In this document: piece by piece, positions 20,056 to 29,865 of the stretch
Numbering within the stretch: position 1 is the first letter of the stretch
Layout of the letters: every line of letters begins with the position of its first letter
Source: Giesbergeria anulus
GTDB taxonomy: Bacteria > Pseudomonadota > Gammaproteobacteria > Burkholderiales > Burkholderiaceae_C
Length of the DNA stretch: 64,000 nt
Reading direction: 5' to 3'
Assembly: GCF_900111115.1 (NCBI RefSeq)
Contig: NZ_FOGD01000009.1
Span: 23,471-87,470, forward strand
Notes under the pieces: generated by a model
What the model was told of the DNA's origin: nothing
Databases searched by the model: none
Seen by the model: only the letters and a program-made list of their open reading frames with translations
Program-made: the position numbers and the translations under genes

Positions 20056-22287
20056 CTACATGCGCCAGCGCTTGAGCAGCAGGGCATTGCTAATCACGCA
20101 CACCGAGCTGAGTGCCATCGCGGCCCCGGCCAGCACCGGGCTGAGGTAGCCCAGCGCTGCCAACGGAATACCGGCCACGTTGTAGGCAAAGGCCCAAAAC
20201 AGGTTTTGCCGAATCTTGGCTACGGTGCGCCGTGAGATGTCCAGTGCTGCGGCCACCAGCAGCGGGTCGCCGCGCATCAGCGTGATGCCCGCAGCGTGCA
20301 TCGCCACATCCGTGCCATTGCCCATCGCCATGCCCACATCGGCTGCGGCCAGCGCCGGGGCGTCGTTGACGCCATCGCCCACCATCGCCACGATATGGCC
20401 GCCGCTTTGCAAGGCGCGCACTTGGGCGGCTTTGTCGCCGGGCAGCACGTTGGCACACACTTCGCCCGCCTCAGGCCGCAGGCCCAAGCGGCGGGCCATC
20501 GCTTCAGCGGCGGGCTGGTTGTCGCCAGAGATCATCACCGTGCGCAGCCCGCGCTGGCGCAATTGCGCTAGCGCCCGCTGGGCATCAGGCTTGGGCTGGT
20601 CGCCAAAGGCCATCAGGGCCTGCAATTGCCAGCCTTGGGTAGTTTGCTGGGCCAAGGCCGATACCGTAGCCCCCTCAGTTTGCAACTGCTCGGCACGGGC
20701 CGCCAAGCTGCCCAGCGCCACTCCCTGTTCTTGCATCCAGCGCAGGCTGCCCAGCAGGTAGCTGCGGCCTTGCACTTGGCCCTCGCTGCCCCGGCCCGGT
20801 ACGCTGCGTACGGCGTCGGGGGCCGGTACGTCCAACCCTTGTTGTTGTGCCGCTTGCACCACAGCACGGGCCAGTGGGTGGCTGCTGCCCGTTTGCAGGC
20901 TGGCAGCATCGCGCAGCACGGCGGCACGATCTAAATCAGGGGGCACTTCCAGCGCCGTCAGGGTGGGTTGGCCCACGGTCAGGGTGCCAGTTTTGTCAAA
21001 GGCCACGGTATCGACACGGTGTGCCAGCTCCAGCGCCTGCGCATCTTGGATCAAGATGCCATGCTGCGCCGCTACCCCCGTGCCCGCCATGATGGCCGCT
21101 GGAGTGGCTAACCCCAAGGCACAGGGGCAGGCAATCACCAACACGGCTACCGCGCGGATGAGCGCAGTTTCTAGCCCGACCCCCATCCACCACCAGCCCA
21201 GCAGCGTACACAGCGCAATACCCAACACCACCGGCACAAACACATTAGCCACCTGATCCACCAACCGCTGGATGGGTGCCTTGGCGGCTTGGGCGTCTTC
21301 GACCAGCCGAATGATGCGCGACAGGACAGTCTCGGCCCCTACGGCACGCACCTGCAACACGATACGCGCCTCGCCATTGATAGAGCCACCGGTCAGGGCA
21401 TCACCCACCGCCTTGGGCACGGGCAGCGGCTCGCCGGTGAGCATGGATTCATCGACTTGGGTGATACCGTCCAGCAAGGTGCCATCCACCGGGATACGCT
21501 CGCCGGGGCGCACCACCAGCGTGTCCCCCACCATCACTTCGGCTATCGGTACATCCACTTCGCCGCCTTTGCCCAGCCAGTGCGCCACCTCCGGGCGCAG
21601 GCCATGCAAGGCACGGATGGCGGCGGTGGTCTGGCGCTTGGCGCGGGCTTCTAGCCATTTGCCCAGCAGCACCAGCGTAACTACCACGGCAGAGGCTTCA
21701 AAATACAGGTGCGGCTGGTGGCCGGGGTGGGCTGTCCACCACAGCCACACCGACAGCCCCCAACCTGCTGTGGTGCCGATGGAGACCAATAAATCCATAT
21801 TGCCGCTGCGTGCTTGCACGGCATGCCAGCCTGCGCGGTAAAAACGCGCCCCCAAAATAAACTGCACTGGCGTGGCGAGTAAAAACTGCACCCACGCCGG
21901 TAGCATCCAGTGCGCGCCCCACAGGTCACCTAGCATCGGCAACACCAGTGGCAACGACAGCAGCAGGCCGACTGCCACGGGCGCAAAGCCTGCCCAAGGC
22001 GAGTCTTGCTGTTCGCGGGCCTCGGTGGCGGCGGGCGTCAGGGGTTCATAGCCCGCATTGCGTACGGCACGACGCACCAAGGCGTCGATGCTGGCGCTGT
22101 CTTGCGTTGCCAAAGGTGCAAAACGCACCCGTGCCGATTCGGTGGCTAGGTTGACGGTGGCCTCCTCTACGCCGGGTACTTTGCGCAAAGCGCGTTCCAC
22201 GCGGCCTGAGCAACTGGCGCAGGTCATACCGCCAATGGCTAAATCTAGCTCTTGAGAGGGGGGAGAAGATGCAGAGGGAAGGGTCAT
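20056..22287 (-). CDS. copA: Copper-exporting P1B-type ATPase
   Basis: 743 residues. A single N-terminal heavy-metal domain carries [13 protein letters not shown]. Transport motifs are CPC in [13 protein letters not shown], the phosphorylated Asp in FDKTGTLT, an ATP-binding HP in [10 protein letters not shown], and the hinge [11 protein letters not shown]. The CPC motif and the adjacent CopZ-like gene point to Cu(I), though Ag(I) is also possible. ATG 22287 has AGGTGG five bases upstream; open sequence upstream to 22494 lacks similarity. It is divergent from copZ, with 62 bp between start codons, so any copper-responsive promoter must be compact; no clear CueR dyad is seen there. Confidence 0.93.
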   Translation of the reverse strand: MTLPSASSPPSQELDLAIGGMTCASCSGRVERALRKVPGVEEATVNLATESARVRFAPLATQDSASIDALVRRAVRNAGYEPLTPAATEAREQQDSPWAGFAPVAVGLLLSLPLVLPMLGDLWGAHWMLPAWVQFLLATPVQFILGARFYRAGWHAVQARSGNMDLLVSIGTTAGWGLSVWLWWTAHPGHQPHLYFEASAVVVTLVLLGKWLEARAKRQTTAAIRALHGLRPEVAHWLGKGGEVDVPIAEVMVGDTLVVRPGERIPVDGTLLDGITQVDESMLTGEPLPVPKAVGDALTGGSINGEARIVLQVRAVGAETVLSRIIRLVEDAQAAKAPIQRLVDQVANVFVPVVLGIALCTLLGWWWMGVGLETALIRAVAVLVIACPCALGLATPAAIMAGTGVAAQHGILIQDAQALELAHRVDTVAFDKTGTLTVGQPTLTALEVPPDLDRAAVLRDAASLQTGSSHPLARAVVQAAQQQGLDVPAPDAVRSVPGRGSEGQVQGRSYLLGSLRWMQEQGVALGSLAARAEQLQTEGATVSALAQQTTQGWQLQALMAFGDQPKPDAQRALAQLRQRGLRTVMISGDNQPAAEAMARRLGLRPEAGEVCANVLPGDKAAQVRALQSGGHIVAMVGDGVNDAPALAAADVGMAMGNGTDVAMHAAGITLMRGDPLLVAAALDISRRTVAKIRQNLFWAFAYNVAGIPLAALGYLSPVLAGAAMALSSVCVISNALLLKRWRM

Positions 22288-22349
22288 GGAACCACCTAAT
22301 TTCTTATGATGATGCGCGTTTTCCATTCCCTCCACCTCGAAAGACCCTG

Positions 22350-22547
22350 ATGCAACACCAGTTTGAAGTCCACGGCATGACCTGCGGCCACTGTGAACGG
22401 GCCGTGATCGAAGCCCTGCAAAACCTCGACCCCCAAGCCAGCGTGCGTGTTGACCGCGCACAAAACCGGGTGGAGGTTGAGAGCGAGCAGCCACGCGAAA
22501 CCTTGGCCGCCGCCATCACGGAAGAAGGCTACCGTGTCGCGCCCTGA
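22350..22547 (+). CDS. copZ: CopZ-like copper chaperone
   Basis: 65 residues forming one heavy-metal-associated ferredoxin-like domain: [20 protein letters not shown] with the Cu-binding pair CGHC, then a [14 protein letters not shown] strand and an EGYRV end. It should bind Cu(I) in the cytoplasm and deliver it to the divergent CopA. ATG 22350 is chosen because it places the domain start at residue 1; an upstream ATG in frame would overlap the copA start region. Confidence 0.9.
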   Translation: MQHQFEVHGMTCGHCERAVIEALQNLDPQASVRVDRAQNRVEVESEQPRETLAAAITEEGYRVAP

Positions 22548-22559
22548 GCGGGCACGCTG

Positions 22560-22808
22560 TTACTTGTAAAAAACCTCCACCGCCCCCTTGAGTGTCAGCA
22601 GCAAGGGGCGGCCCTTGCGATCTACCGTCTTGCTCGCGGGCACCTTCACCCAGCCTTCGCTAACGCAGTATTCTTCGACATCAAAACGCTCCTTGCCATT
22701 GAGCCGGATGCCAATGTCGTGGGCAAACACGGCAGCAATATGGTGTGGGCTGCGCGGGTCAATGCTCAGGCGGTCGGGCAGGGTGGGAGGGGTGGTGGTA
22801 TCGGTCAT
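22560..22808 (-). CDS. DUF3297 family protein
   Basis: 82 residues. It contains LPDRLSIDPRSPHH near the N-terminus, then IGIRLNGKERFDVEEYCV and a C-terminal KTVDRKGRPLLLTLKGAVE, the pattern of DUF3297 proteins common in proteobacteria. No signal peptide. The function of the family is not established. ATG 22808 with GAGG upstream gives the usual family length; the frame stays open to 22832. It sits downstream of rdgC in the same direction with about 70 bp between. Confidence 0.8.
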   Translation of the reverse strand: MTDTTTPPTLPDRLSIDPRSPHHIAAVFAHDIGIRLNGKERFDVEEYCVSEGWVKVPASKTVDRKGRPLLLTLKGAVEVFYK

Positions 22809-22875
22809 GGCAAAGGCCTCTTTTCTGGACAAAACCGGCGATTTTCCCGGATTTGTCCGGCAAGCATGTCCACGT

Positions 22876-23874
22876 TTAAAACGGGGCCTCGTCCGGGGCC
22901 GTGTCAGGGGGCGGCGTGGCTGGGCCGGTGATGACTTCTTGGCTGTGTCGTGCCGTGGCTACTGGGGGCGGTGGATTACCAATGCTGCGCTCGCTTTCGC
23001 CGTCCAGCGCCTCGATCAGCTCAGGCAAAAACGCGGCCAGTTCGCCGGTAGTCAAGGCCCAGTCGGTGTCAAAGCCGCTGTCTTCGGGGTTTTGCTCGGC
23101 CAGCGCGGCATCGAGCAGGGCCAGTTTTTTCAGTTGCAGCCCTTCGGTGAGCACAAAAGACAGGCGGTCTGCCCACGTCAGGGCTAGCTTGGTGGGTAGC
23201 TTGCCTGCTTGGATGTGGGCGCGAATTTCATCAATATCCAGTGGATGGCGGGCGTAGCGCACCACGGCTTTGTCTTCATCGCTGCTTTTGAGTTCGCACT
23301 CGCGGTCAATGGTGAACCCGGCGGGCGGCTCTTGGCTACTGAGCCACTGTGCCATGGCCGTGGCCGGCGCGGTTTGCGTATCGAGCAACCACAGCGACAG
23401 CCCCGGCAGGGCCTCCACCAGCGCACTGACCACCTCATCGGCGCGGGTTTGGCTGGCGGCGTCCAGCAGCAGAAAATGCGCTTGTGGGTCGATCCACACA
23501 GCGATACTGCCTTGCCGCGTAAAGGCTTGGGGCAGCAAGTCGCGCTTGGCTTCTTCTTTCAGGTCGCGGCTTTCGCGCTTGCCCGGCTTGCGGCCTGTGC
23601 TTTGCTCAATCTGGGCGGCTTTTTCTTGCACTTTGCGTGCCAGCACGCTGGCGGGCAGCAGTTTGGCCTCGGTCATAAAACGCAGCAACCATTGGCCCCC
23701 TACAGATTCAGCCAACGGGCCGTGGGCCTCGCCACGCGGCGGCACCCAACCCCAAGAGCGCTCTTGTGTGGCGCTGCACGGCACAAAGGGGGCTGGGGCC
23801 AGCGCCGCCTCGAGCTGTTCTAGCCCGATCTGCCACGTCGGCGCAATGCGGTAGACAATCATGTTTTTGAACAT
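22876..23874 (-). CDS. rdgC: Recombination-associated protein RdgC
   Basis: 332 residues beginning MFKNMIVYRIAPTW, the characteristic RdgC start. RdgC forms a ring around double-stranded DNA and restrains RecA. Other family segments are RSWGWVPPRGEAHGPLAESV, LARKVQEKAAQIEQSTGRKP, QGSIAVWIDP and the acidic DTDWALTTGELAAFLPELI region. The last 40 residues are Pro-rich and variable. Full length for the family. It is followed in the same direction by the DUF3297 gene. Confidence 0.93.
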   Translation of the reverse strand: MFKNMIVYRIAPTWQIGLEQLEAALAPAPFVPCSATQERSWGWVPPRGEAHGPLAESVGGQWLLRFMTEAKLLPASVLARKVQEKAAQIEQSTGRKPGKRESRDLKEEAKRDLLPQAFTRQGSIAVWIDPQAHFLLLDAASQTRADEVVSALVEALPGLSLWLLDTQTAPATAMAQWLSSQEPPAGFTIDRECELKSSDEDKAVVRYARHPLDIDEIRAHIQAGKLPTKLALTWADRLSFVLTEGLQLKKLALLDAALAEQNPEDSGFDTDWALTTGELAAFLPELIEALDGESERSIGNPPPPVATARHSQEVITGPATPPPDTAPDEAPF

Positions 23875-24065
23875 GCAAACCCTTTTACAGAAAACAGGGC
23901 GCCATTGTCCGCCGCCGTGGCACCTCTTCTGCGTGCGGGGGCCATCTGCCGCATCTTTACATTAGCGCAGCACTACAACACAACTCGCTGACACAGTACA
24001 TAGATATTGTCTTGTGAACACAGGCACGCACGTGCTGGTGCATTTTTCCCTCGAAAGGATTTTTC

Positions 24066-24296
24066 ATGGCTTTCTTCCCCCGCAAATTGATCGCTGCTGC
24101 TATGTTGGCTGCTTTGTCCCTGCCCAGCTTGGCGCAAATGCCAGCACCCCAGCCCGGCGCAGCGCCTGCTCCTATGGTGGCCCCCCACCACGCCGTGCGT
24201 AAGAAGGCCAACCATGTCAAGCGCCACTCGGCACGCCACCACCGCGCCCATCGTGCGCACCGCGCCCATCGCCGTGCCCATCGCGCGGCACGTTAA
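24066..24296 (+). CDS. Small exported His/Arg/Ala-rich protein
   Basis: 76 residues. A clear signal peptide (FFPRKLIAAAMLAALSLPSL with AQ at the cleavage site) leads to a mature peptide of about 50 residues, rich in His, Arg and Ala with repeats of the type HRAHRAHRAHRRAHR. It could bind metal or acid phosphates, but this is inferred from composition. The leader is nearly the same as that of the next gene, which suggests duplication or leader recruitment. A good intrinsic terminator follows at 24320-24356. Confidence 0.7.
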   Translation: MAFFPRKLIAAAMLAALSLPSLAQMPAPQPGAAPAPMVAPHHAVRKKANHVKRHSARHHRAHRAHRAHRRAHRAAR

Positions 24297-24319
24297 GCCG
24301 ATAAGCGCATACTGTGATT

Positions 24320-24356
24320 ACACCGCTGGCATATCGATGTCAGCGGTGTTTTTTTT
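24320..24356 (+). terminator. Intrinsic terminator
   Basis: ACACCGCTG and CAGCGGTGT form a perfect 9-bp stem around 12 bases, followed directly by a run of T residues to 24356. It ends the small His-rich gene and separates it from the Spy-like gene, so the two are probably transcribed independently. Confidence 0.9.
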
Positions 24357-24370
24357 GAAAGGGTGTCTTT

Positions 24371-25033
24371 ATGGTTTTCCTTCCCCGTAAGCTGATTGCT
24401 GCTGCCGTGCTGGCAGTTTTTGCCCTGCCCAGTTGGGCACAGTCAGAGGCGGCTGGTGCTGGCGCTAGTGCGCCCGCAGCAGTTGCAGCCCCAGCCACCG
24501 AAGCCGCCACGCCAGCAACAGCCCGTTCTGGCCCACGCGCTCAGCGTGGCGAGCCGGGTTACCACAAGCAGCACCACTACCGCCACCACCGTGCTATGCG
24601 CAGTGATCCATCCGCTGCAAGCTGGCAAGAGCGCCGCGCCCAACACCACGCCCAGCTGAAACAACAATTGCAACTCAGCCCAGCCCAAGAAGGCGCTTGG
24701 ACAGAGTTCACCACTGCCATGGAGCACGCACCCAGCCATGCCCGTTTGGGCATGGAAGGCGCGGAGCAGCTCACCACCCCTGAGCGCATTGACCGTATGC
24801 GCGCCCTGCGCATCCAGCACGCAGCCGAGGCTGACCGCCGTGGCGATGCTGTCAAAGCGTTTTATGCACAACTCAACCCGGCCCAGCAAAAAACCTTTGA
24901 TGGCAACCACAGCGCACACCGTGGCGCACACCCCATGATGGGTGCGGGCTGCCATGGTCAGGCCATGCCTGCCGCTGGCAATGGCCACCGTGGCCCACAC
25001 GGCGCACGCAACGCCCCAGCAGCGGCGCAATAA
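24371..25033 (+). CDS. Spy/CpxP-like periplasmic protein (LTxxQ type)
   Basis: 220 residues with signal peptide FLPRKLIAAAVLAVFALPSW ending AQ. After an Ala/Pro/Thr linker and a His-rich patch (YHKQHHYRHHRAM), the helical core shows the LTxxQ-like repeats LSPAQEGAWTEF, LTTPERIDRMRAL and LNPAQQKTFD seen in Spy, CpxP and related periplasmic chaperones or metal-stress proteins. The C-terminus is again His/Gly-rich. Role as a periplasmic chaperone or metal buffer is inferred from family and composition. The signal peptide is almost the same as that of the preceding small gene. Confidence 0.75.
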   Translation: MVFLPRKLIAAAVLAVFALPSWAQSEAAGAGASAPAAVAAPATEAATPATARSGPRAQRGEPGYHKQHHYRHHRAMRSDPSAASWQERRAQHHAQLKQQLQLSPAQEGAWTEFTTAMEHAPSHARLGMEGAEQLTTPERIDRMRALRIQHAAEADRRGDAVKAFYAQLNPAQQKTFDGNHSAHRGAHPMMGAGCHGQAMPAAGNGHRGPHGARNAPAAAQ

Positions 25034-25050
25034 GCAGCCGCTGTAGCACG

Positions 25051-25078
25051 CACCAGCGTTTCAGTGCTAACGCTGGTG
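25051..25078. terminator. Inverted repeat between convergent genes
   Basis: CACCAGCG and CGCTGGTG form an 8-bp stem around 12 bases, between the Spy-like gene (stop 25033) and the c-di-GMP gene (stop 25067). It overlaps the last codons of the latter. No T-run follows, so termination would be weak. Confidence 0.4.
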
Positions 25079-28000
25079 CAGCCAGTCTTCCAGTTGTAGC
25101 TCTGGCAAGGGACGGCTAAACAGGTAGCCTTGGAAGGTCTGGCAGCCCGCACGCAGCAGCACGTCGCGCTGGGCTGTGGTTTCAACCCCTTCGGCAATCA
25201 CGTTCAGGCCCAAGCTGCGGCTCAAACCAATAATGGTGTTGACGATGGCCGCATCGTTGGGATCGGTCAGCAGGTCACGCACAAAACTTTGGTCAATTTT
25301 GAGCTGGTCTAGCGGCATGCGCTTGAGGTAGCTCAGGCTAGAGTAGCCGGTACCAAAATCGTCTAATGAGAAGCCAACCCCCAACTCGCCCAGCGCTGTC
25401 ATGGTGGCAATGGTGGTATCCATGTCTTCTACCAGCAGGCTTTCGGTCAGTTCGAGCTTGAGCCGCTGCGGTGGTGCCTTGGTGCTTTGCAGTAGCTGGG
25501 CCACCTCTTCCACAAAGCCTGCATTGCGAAACTGGCGCGAGCTGACATTGACGGCCATGTTGATGTGGCAGCGCTTGGGCTGGTGTTGCCAACGTGCCAG
25601 CAACTGGCAAGCGCTGGCCAACACCCAGCGCCCCAGCGATAAGATGATGCCGGTCTCTTCCGCCAGTGGAATAAAGTCCCCCGGAGAGACCATGCCGCGC
25701 TCTGGATGGTGCCAACGCACGAGTGCTTCTACGCCCACATACTCGTCTAAGTGATTCACTTGGGGCTGGTAGTGCAGCAAAAACTGGCCTTGGGTCAGGG
25801 CGTTGCGCAAGTCAGCCTCTAGGGCGGCGCGGGCCGTGACCACGGCCTGCATGTGCGGGTCAAAAAAGCGCAGGGTGTTGCGCCCGGCCGTTTTGGCTTG
25901 GTACATAGCCAAATCGGCCTGCTTGAGCAAGTCGCCCACACTGGTGCTATCGCCTTGGAACGGTGCAACGCCAATGCTGGGGGTGCTGCGGTACTGGTAG
26001 CCCGCCAACTCATACGGAGCGGCCAAGGTAGCCAAGATTTTTTCACCCACGCTGCGCGCACTCAAGGCCAGAGCGCCGGGATCAGGCCCCAGCGCTTCAA
26101 GCATGACCACAAACTCATCGCCACCTAAGCGAGCTACGGTATCGACGCTGCGCACGCAGGTGTTCAGGCGCTGGGCCACCTGTTGCAACAGCTGGTCGCC
26201 CTTGTCGTGGCCCAAAGTATCGTTGAGGGTTTTGAAGTTATCGAGGTCGATAAACAACAGCGCCCCGCCCTGATGCTTGCGCTGCGCTGCGGCCAAGGCT
26301 TGGTGCATCCTATCCATCAGCAACATCCGGTTGGGCAGGCCAGTGAGGGAGTCGTAAAAGGCCAAGCGCTGAATTTCGCGCTCAGTGGCCTTGCGCTGGC
26401 GGATATCGGTATGAATGGCCAAGACGGACTCAGGCTGGCCGTCTTCACCGCGCACCAACGTCCAGCGGCCTTCAATGTCGATAGCGTGGCCGTCGCGGTG
26501 GTGCTGGACAATTTCTCCGGCCCATTCACCTTGGGTGAGCACAGCTTCAGAGGCGCGGTAAAACAGGGTAGGGTCTTGGTAGAGCAGCGAGACTATCGAG
26601 TGCCCCAGCACCTGCCACTGCGGCCACCCATAAACGCGCTCGGCACTCTTGTTCCAGTAGGTAATGTGGTGCTCTAGATCGTGGACGATGATGGCATCTT
26701 GGGCCTTGTCCAGCAGCGATGCCTGTTGGCGGATGCGTGTGTCCGAAACTTGGCGCTCAATCTCGGCAGAAGCGCGGGCAGCAAAAATTTGCAGCGTAGA
26801 GATGACAAAATCGGGATCGGCCAGCGGCTTGGTAAACAGCACGAAGATCATGCCAATGGTGTCGCCGGAGCTGTCGCACAGTTGCTGGCCGACATAGGCT
26901 TGGGCCTGCACCATCCCTGCCAGCACTGGAGAGTGGGGGTAGCTCTCGCTGGCCCCCTGTGGCAGCACGTATTGGCGCTGCGTGAGCAGCTTCATGGTGG
27001 GTGTGCCTTCAAGGGTGTATTCCGTCGATGGCAGCAACTGGCCATTGATGACCACCGCCAAAGAGCTGACACGGGCCGGTTTGTCATACTGCTGCGGCAA
27101 CAGGCGCACTACAGAACCCACTTGGGCATCAAGCACTTCGGCCATTTGGCTGGCCAGTTGCACAAAAAATTCGGTGCCGGTGGCGGTAGAGACGGCGGCA
27201 GCCACTTTGAGCACCGAGGCGTGCAGGCGTTGCTGCTCTTTGCGCGCACGCAAGCTGGTAATGCCAAAGGCCAAGTCGTTGGCCAAGTCTTGCAACAGGC
27301 GTGACTCTTGGGTGCTGATGTGCAGCACCTCTGGGGCATACAGGTAGAGCAGGCCAAAGGTGCGCTCGCCGTGGTGCAGTGGCAGGCTGATGACGCCATG
27401 AAAACCATGCGCCAGCAGGCGCTCAGACAGCTCGGCATAGACGGGTTCGCTGCGCACGTCTTGCACAATCACCGGCTGGCCGGTACGTACCGTCACGCCG
27501 GAGGGGCCTTGGCCGCGTGGGTCAGTAGCCGACCAAGACAGGTTGATGTTGTCAAGGTAGCCGTTGTTGACACCAGCATGGGCCACCAACTCAATGGTTT
27601 TAGCGGCGTCGTCGCGGGCAAAACCTACCCAGCCCAAACGGTAGCCGCCAATCTCCACGGCAATACGACAAACGGCCTCAAGCAGGTCAGGCTCAGAGGT
27701 GGCGCGCACCATGGCTTCGTTGCAGGCCCCCAGCAGTTGCTGCGCACGGCCTAGGCGGATGAGTTCGCGTTCGGCGCTGAGGCGGTCGGTGATGTCGCTG
27801 GCCATGATCTGGCGCGCCGGGCCACCATTGAAGGTAATGGTGCGCGAGGCCACTTCCACATCGATCAGCTCGCCATTTTTGCGCACATGGCGGTGGTGCA
27901 GGCTGCGCCGCCCGGTGCCTTCGCCCAAAGCGAGCACCTCAGCGCGAAATTGCGCCCGTTGCTCAGGCAGCCACAGATCGGCCATCGTCATGCCCAGCAG

Positions 28001-29536
28001 CTCTTGCTCGGTGTAACCGTACAGCGCCAGCATGGCTTGGTTGACAGCCAAAATACGCAGGCGCTCATCCAGTGCATAAATCCAGATAGGCTGCGGATGA
28101 AAATCAAACAGCAGCCGGTATTGCTGCTCAGAGGCGCGCAATTGCGCCGCCACTTGGCGCAAATGCAATAAAGCGCCCAAGGATTCAGCCAGCATTTGCA
28201 GGTGGGCGGCATCACGGGCCATAAAACCTTGGCCGTGCTGGGCGCTCGCTTGCAGCAAACCCACAGCTTGGCCTTCAATGCGCAGCGGCGTGACCAAGGT
28301 AGAGCGCACTGCGGCATCACCATGCAGCGCGCCCACGTCGTCGCACAGGCCACTGGCTGGGTTGCATTGCACGGTGTGACCATCGAGCAGGCGCTGCCAA
28401 GCAGCGCACTGGCGCAGGGGCATGGCCCGGCCCAGCGGCGGGGCATCACGCCCGGCCCGCGCTTGGGTGATGAGTTGCTCGCCCTCCAACAATTCAACCG
28501 TGGCGCTGCGCGCGCCGGTGATATCCAAAGTGGCCTGCGCTACCAAGTCCAGCAGAGCGCTCTGGCTCCACTCTTGGGCCGCCATGCGTTGCTGCACCTG
28601 CACCAAGGCGGCTTGGGTGTGGGCTTCATGCAGGGCATCAAGGTGGGCCTGCTTGTCAGCACTGATGTCACGGATGCCACCCACCATACGCAGTGCTTGG
28701 CCCGTCTCATCCCGAATGACAAAGCCCCGGTCTTGTACCCAGATGGTCTGGCCATCAGCACGCACAATGCGGTATTCAGCAGCCCAAGTGCTCTCTTGGC
28801 CTTGGATGGCGGCATACAGCGCCTTGACCACCCGCGAGCGCTCTTGCACATGGACATACTGCGCCCAAGCATCGGCATCGGGCATAGACTGCTCACAAGA
28901 CAAACCAAACAGGGGGCGAAAGGAGTCGCTCCACCAGATTTTGCTGGTGCGCACATCCCAGTCCCAGACGGTATCAGCAGTGGCATTGGCCACGAGGTGA
29001 AAACGCTCCTCACTTAACCGCAGGGCTTGGTGCTGGCGGCGCAATTGCAGTTGTGCCATGACTTGGCTGGCGAGCATTTGCAAGGCAGCGCGCTGGCTAA
29101 GGTCTAGCACCCTAGGGCGGGTGTCCATCACCAACAGGGTGCCAATGGCAATGCCATCGGGGGTCAGCAGGGGGGCACAGGCATAAAAACGGATATGGGG
29201 TGCCCCCGTGACCAGCGGGTTGTCTTTGAACAAGGGGTGCTGAGTGGCATCAGGTACCTCAACTACCTCGTTGCGGCCATCTATCCAATGCCGACAAAAG
29301 GCCACCGCCAAATCGGTCTGGTGCAGCGCTACGCCAATGCGGGCTTTGAACCACTGGCGACGGTCATCGACAAAATTAACCAATGCCATCGGCGTGGCAC
29401 AAATATGTGCCGCCAATGCCGCCAATTGGTCAAATGGCTCTTCTTCAGGGGTATCAAGAATGGCGTAAGCCTGCAACGCCTGCTGGCGCTGGGCTGCGGT
29501 GCTCAGAGGGTGTGCAGTGGCGACGGGGCGCGACAT
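25067..29536 (-). CDS. Multi-sensor GGDEF/EAL c-di-GMP protein
   Basis: 1489 residues and no transmembrane segment. Order: GAF (about 20-165), PAS (180-300), GAF-like (320-470), PAS (480-600), GAF (620-770), GAF-like (790-945), PAS (950-1065), GGDEF (1080-1240), EAL (1250-1489). The cyclase site is intact (ARLGGDEFVVML) and has an RxxD inhibitory site, RSVD, five residues before it. The EAL site is intact (VGVEALVRWHHP, LELTESLLVEDM, DDFGTGYSSLSYLKRM). It may therefore both make and break cyclic di-GMP under the control of small molecules or redox state. GTG 29539 is an equally possible start. It stands alone. Confidence 0.92.
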   Translation of the reverse strand: MSRPVATAHPLSTAAQRQQALQAYAILDTPEEEPFDQLAALAAHICATPMALVNFVDDRRQWFKARIGVALHQTDLAVAFCRHWIDGRNEVVEVPDATQHPLFKDNPLVTGAPHIRFYACAPLLTPDGIAIGTLLVMDTRPRVLDLSQRAALQMLASQVMAQLQLRRQHQALRLSEERFHLVANATADTVWDWDVRTSKIWWSDSFRPLFGLSCEQSMPDADAWAQYVHVQERSRVVKALYAAIQGQESTWAAEYRIVRADGQTIWVQDRGFVIRDETGQALRMVGGIRDISADKQAHLDALHEAHTQAALVQVQQRMAAQEWSQSALLDLVAQATLDITGARSATVELLEGEQLITQARAGRDAPPLGRAMPLRQCAAWQRLLDGHTVQCNPASGLCDDVGALHGDAAVRSTLVTPLRIEGQAVGLLQASAQHGQGFMARDAAHLQMLAESLGALLHLRQVAAQLRASEQQYRLLFDFHPQPIWIYALDERLRILAVNQAMLALYGYTEQELLGMTMADLWLPEQRAQFRAEVLALGEGTGRRSLHHRHVRKNGELIDVEVASRTITFNGGPARQIMASDITDRLSAERELIRLGRAQQLLGACNEAMVRATSEPDLLEAVCRIAVEIGGYRLGWVGFARDDAAKTIELVAHAGVNNGYLDNINLSWSATDPRGQGPSGVTVRTGQPVIVQDVRSEPVYAELSERLLAHGFHGVISLPLHHGERTFGLLYLYAPEVLHISTQESRLLQDLANDLAFGITSLRARKEQQRLHASVLKVAAAVSTATGTEFFVQLASQMAEVLDAQVGSVVRLLPQQYDKPARVSSLAVVINGQLLPSTEYTLEGTPTMKLLTQRQYVLPQGASESYPHSPVLAGMVQAQAYVGQQLCDSSGDTIGMIFVLFTKPLADPDFVISTLQIFAARASAEIERQVSDTRIRQQASLLDKAQDAIIVHDLEHHITYWNKSAERVYGWPQWQVLGHSIVSLLYQDPTLFYRASEAVLTQGEWAGEIVQHHRDGHAIDIEGRWTLVRGEDGQPESVLAIHTDIRQRKATEREIQRLAFYDSLTGLPNRMLLMDRMHQALAAAQRKHQGGALLFIDLDNFKTLNDTLGHDKGDQLLQQVAQRLNTCVRSVDTVARLGGDEFVVMLEALGPDPGALALSARSVGEKILATLAAPYELAGYQYRSTPSIGVAPFQGDSTSVGDLLKQADLAMYQAKTAGRNTLRFFDPHMQAVVTARAALEADLRNALTQGQFLLHYQPQVNHLDEYVGVEALVRWHHPERGMVSPGDFIPLAEETGIILSLGRWVLASACQLLARWQHQPKRCHINMAVNVSSRQFRNAGFVEEVAQLLQSTKAPPQRLKLELTESLLVEDMDTTIATMTALGELGVGFSLDDFGTGYSSLSYLKRMPLDQLKIDQSFVRDLLTDPNDAAIVNTIIGLSRSLGLNVIAEGVETTAQRDVLLRAGCQTFQGYLFSRPLPELQLEDWLHQR

Positions 29537-29865
29537 CACCCCTGCCCTCCCAAGAGCTTAGGCACAGCGCAACGCAACAGGTAAGACAAAAACCTTGGCA
29601 TGAATGCAATGGCGAGCGGACAGTGGAACACAAGGGCACATAGATGCAGCCACGTCTTTTTTAGCGCGCAACGTGCCCAGATACTACATGCACCATGCCA
29701 TATTGCAAACAGCAGAATGGTACGATGAGAGGTTAACCGTATTTGTTACCCATCAAATAACAAACGGGCCTATCGGCCCTGAACGGTGAGAGTGGCATTT
29801 TATGCAAATAATTCGCACTTCTCCGTGCGAAAAAACAAGTTTCACTGTAGCAAAGCCTGCCAACC
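29537..29865. other. Intergenic region with hairpins, no gene
   Basis: About 330 bp between the c-di-GMP gene start and the NlpC/P60 gene end. It contains two short hairpins, GGGCC/GGCCC at 29766-29779 and TTCGCAC/GTGCGAA near 29815. The c-di-GMP gene promoter should lie at the low-coordinate side. No convincing coding sequence is seen. Confidence 0.6.
29755..29779 (-). terminator. Possible terminator after NlpC/P60 gene
   Basis: On the minus strand GGGCC-gata-GGCCC is followed by GTTTGTTATTT, a short GC stem with a U-rich tail. It lies about 90 bases beyond the stop of the NlpC/P60 gene. The stem has only 5 bp, so strength is doubtful. Confidence 0.4.
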
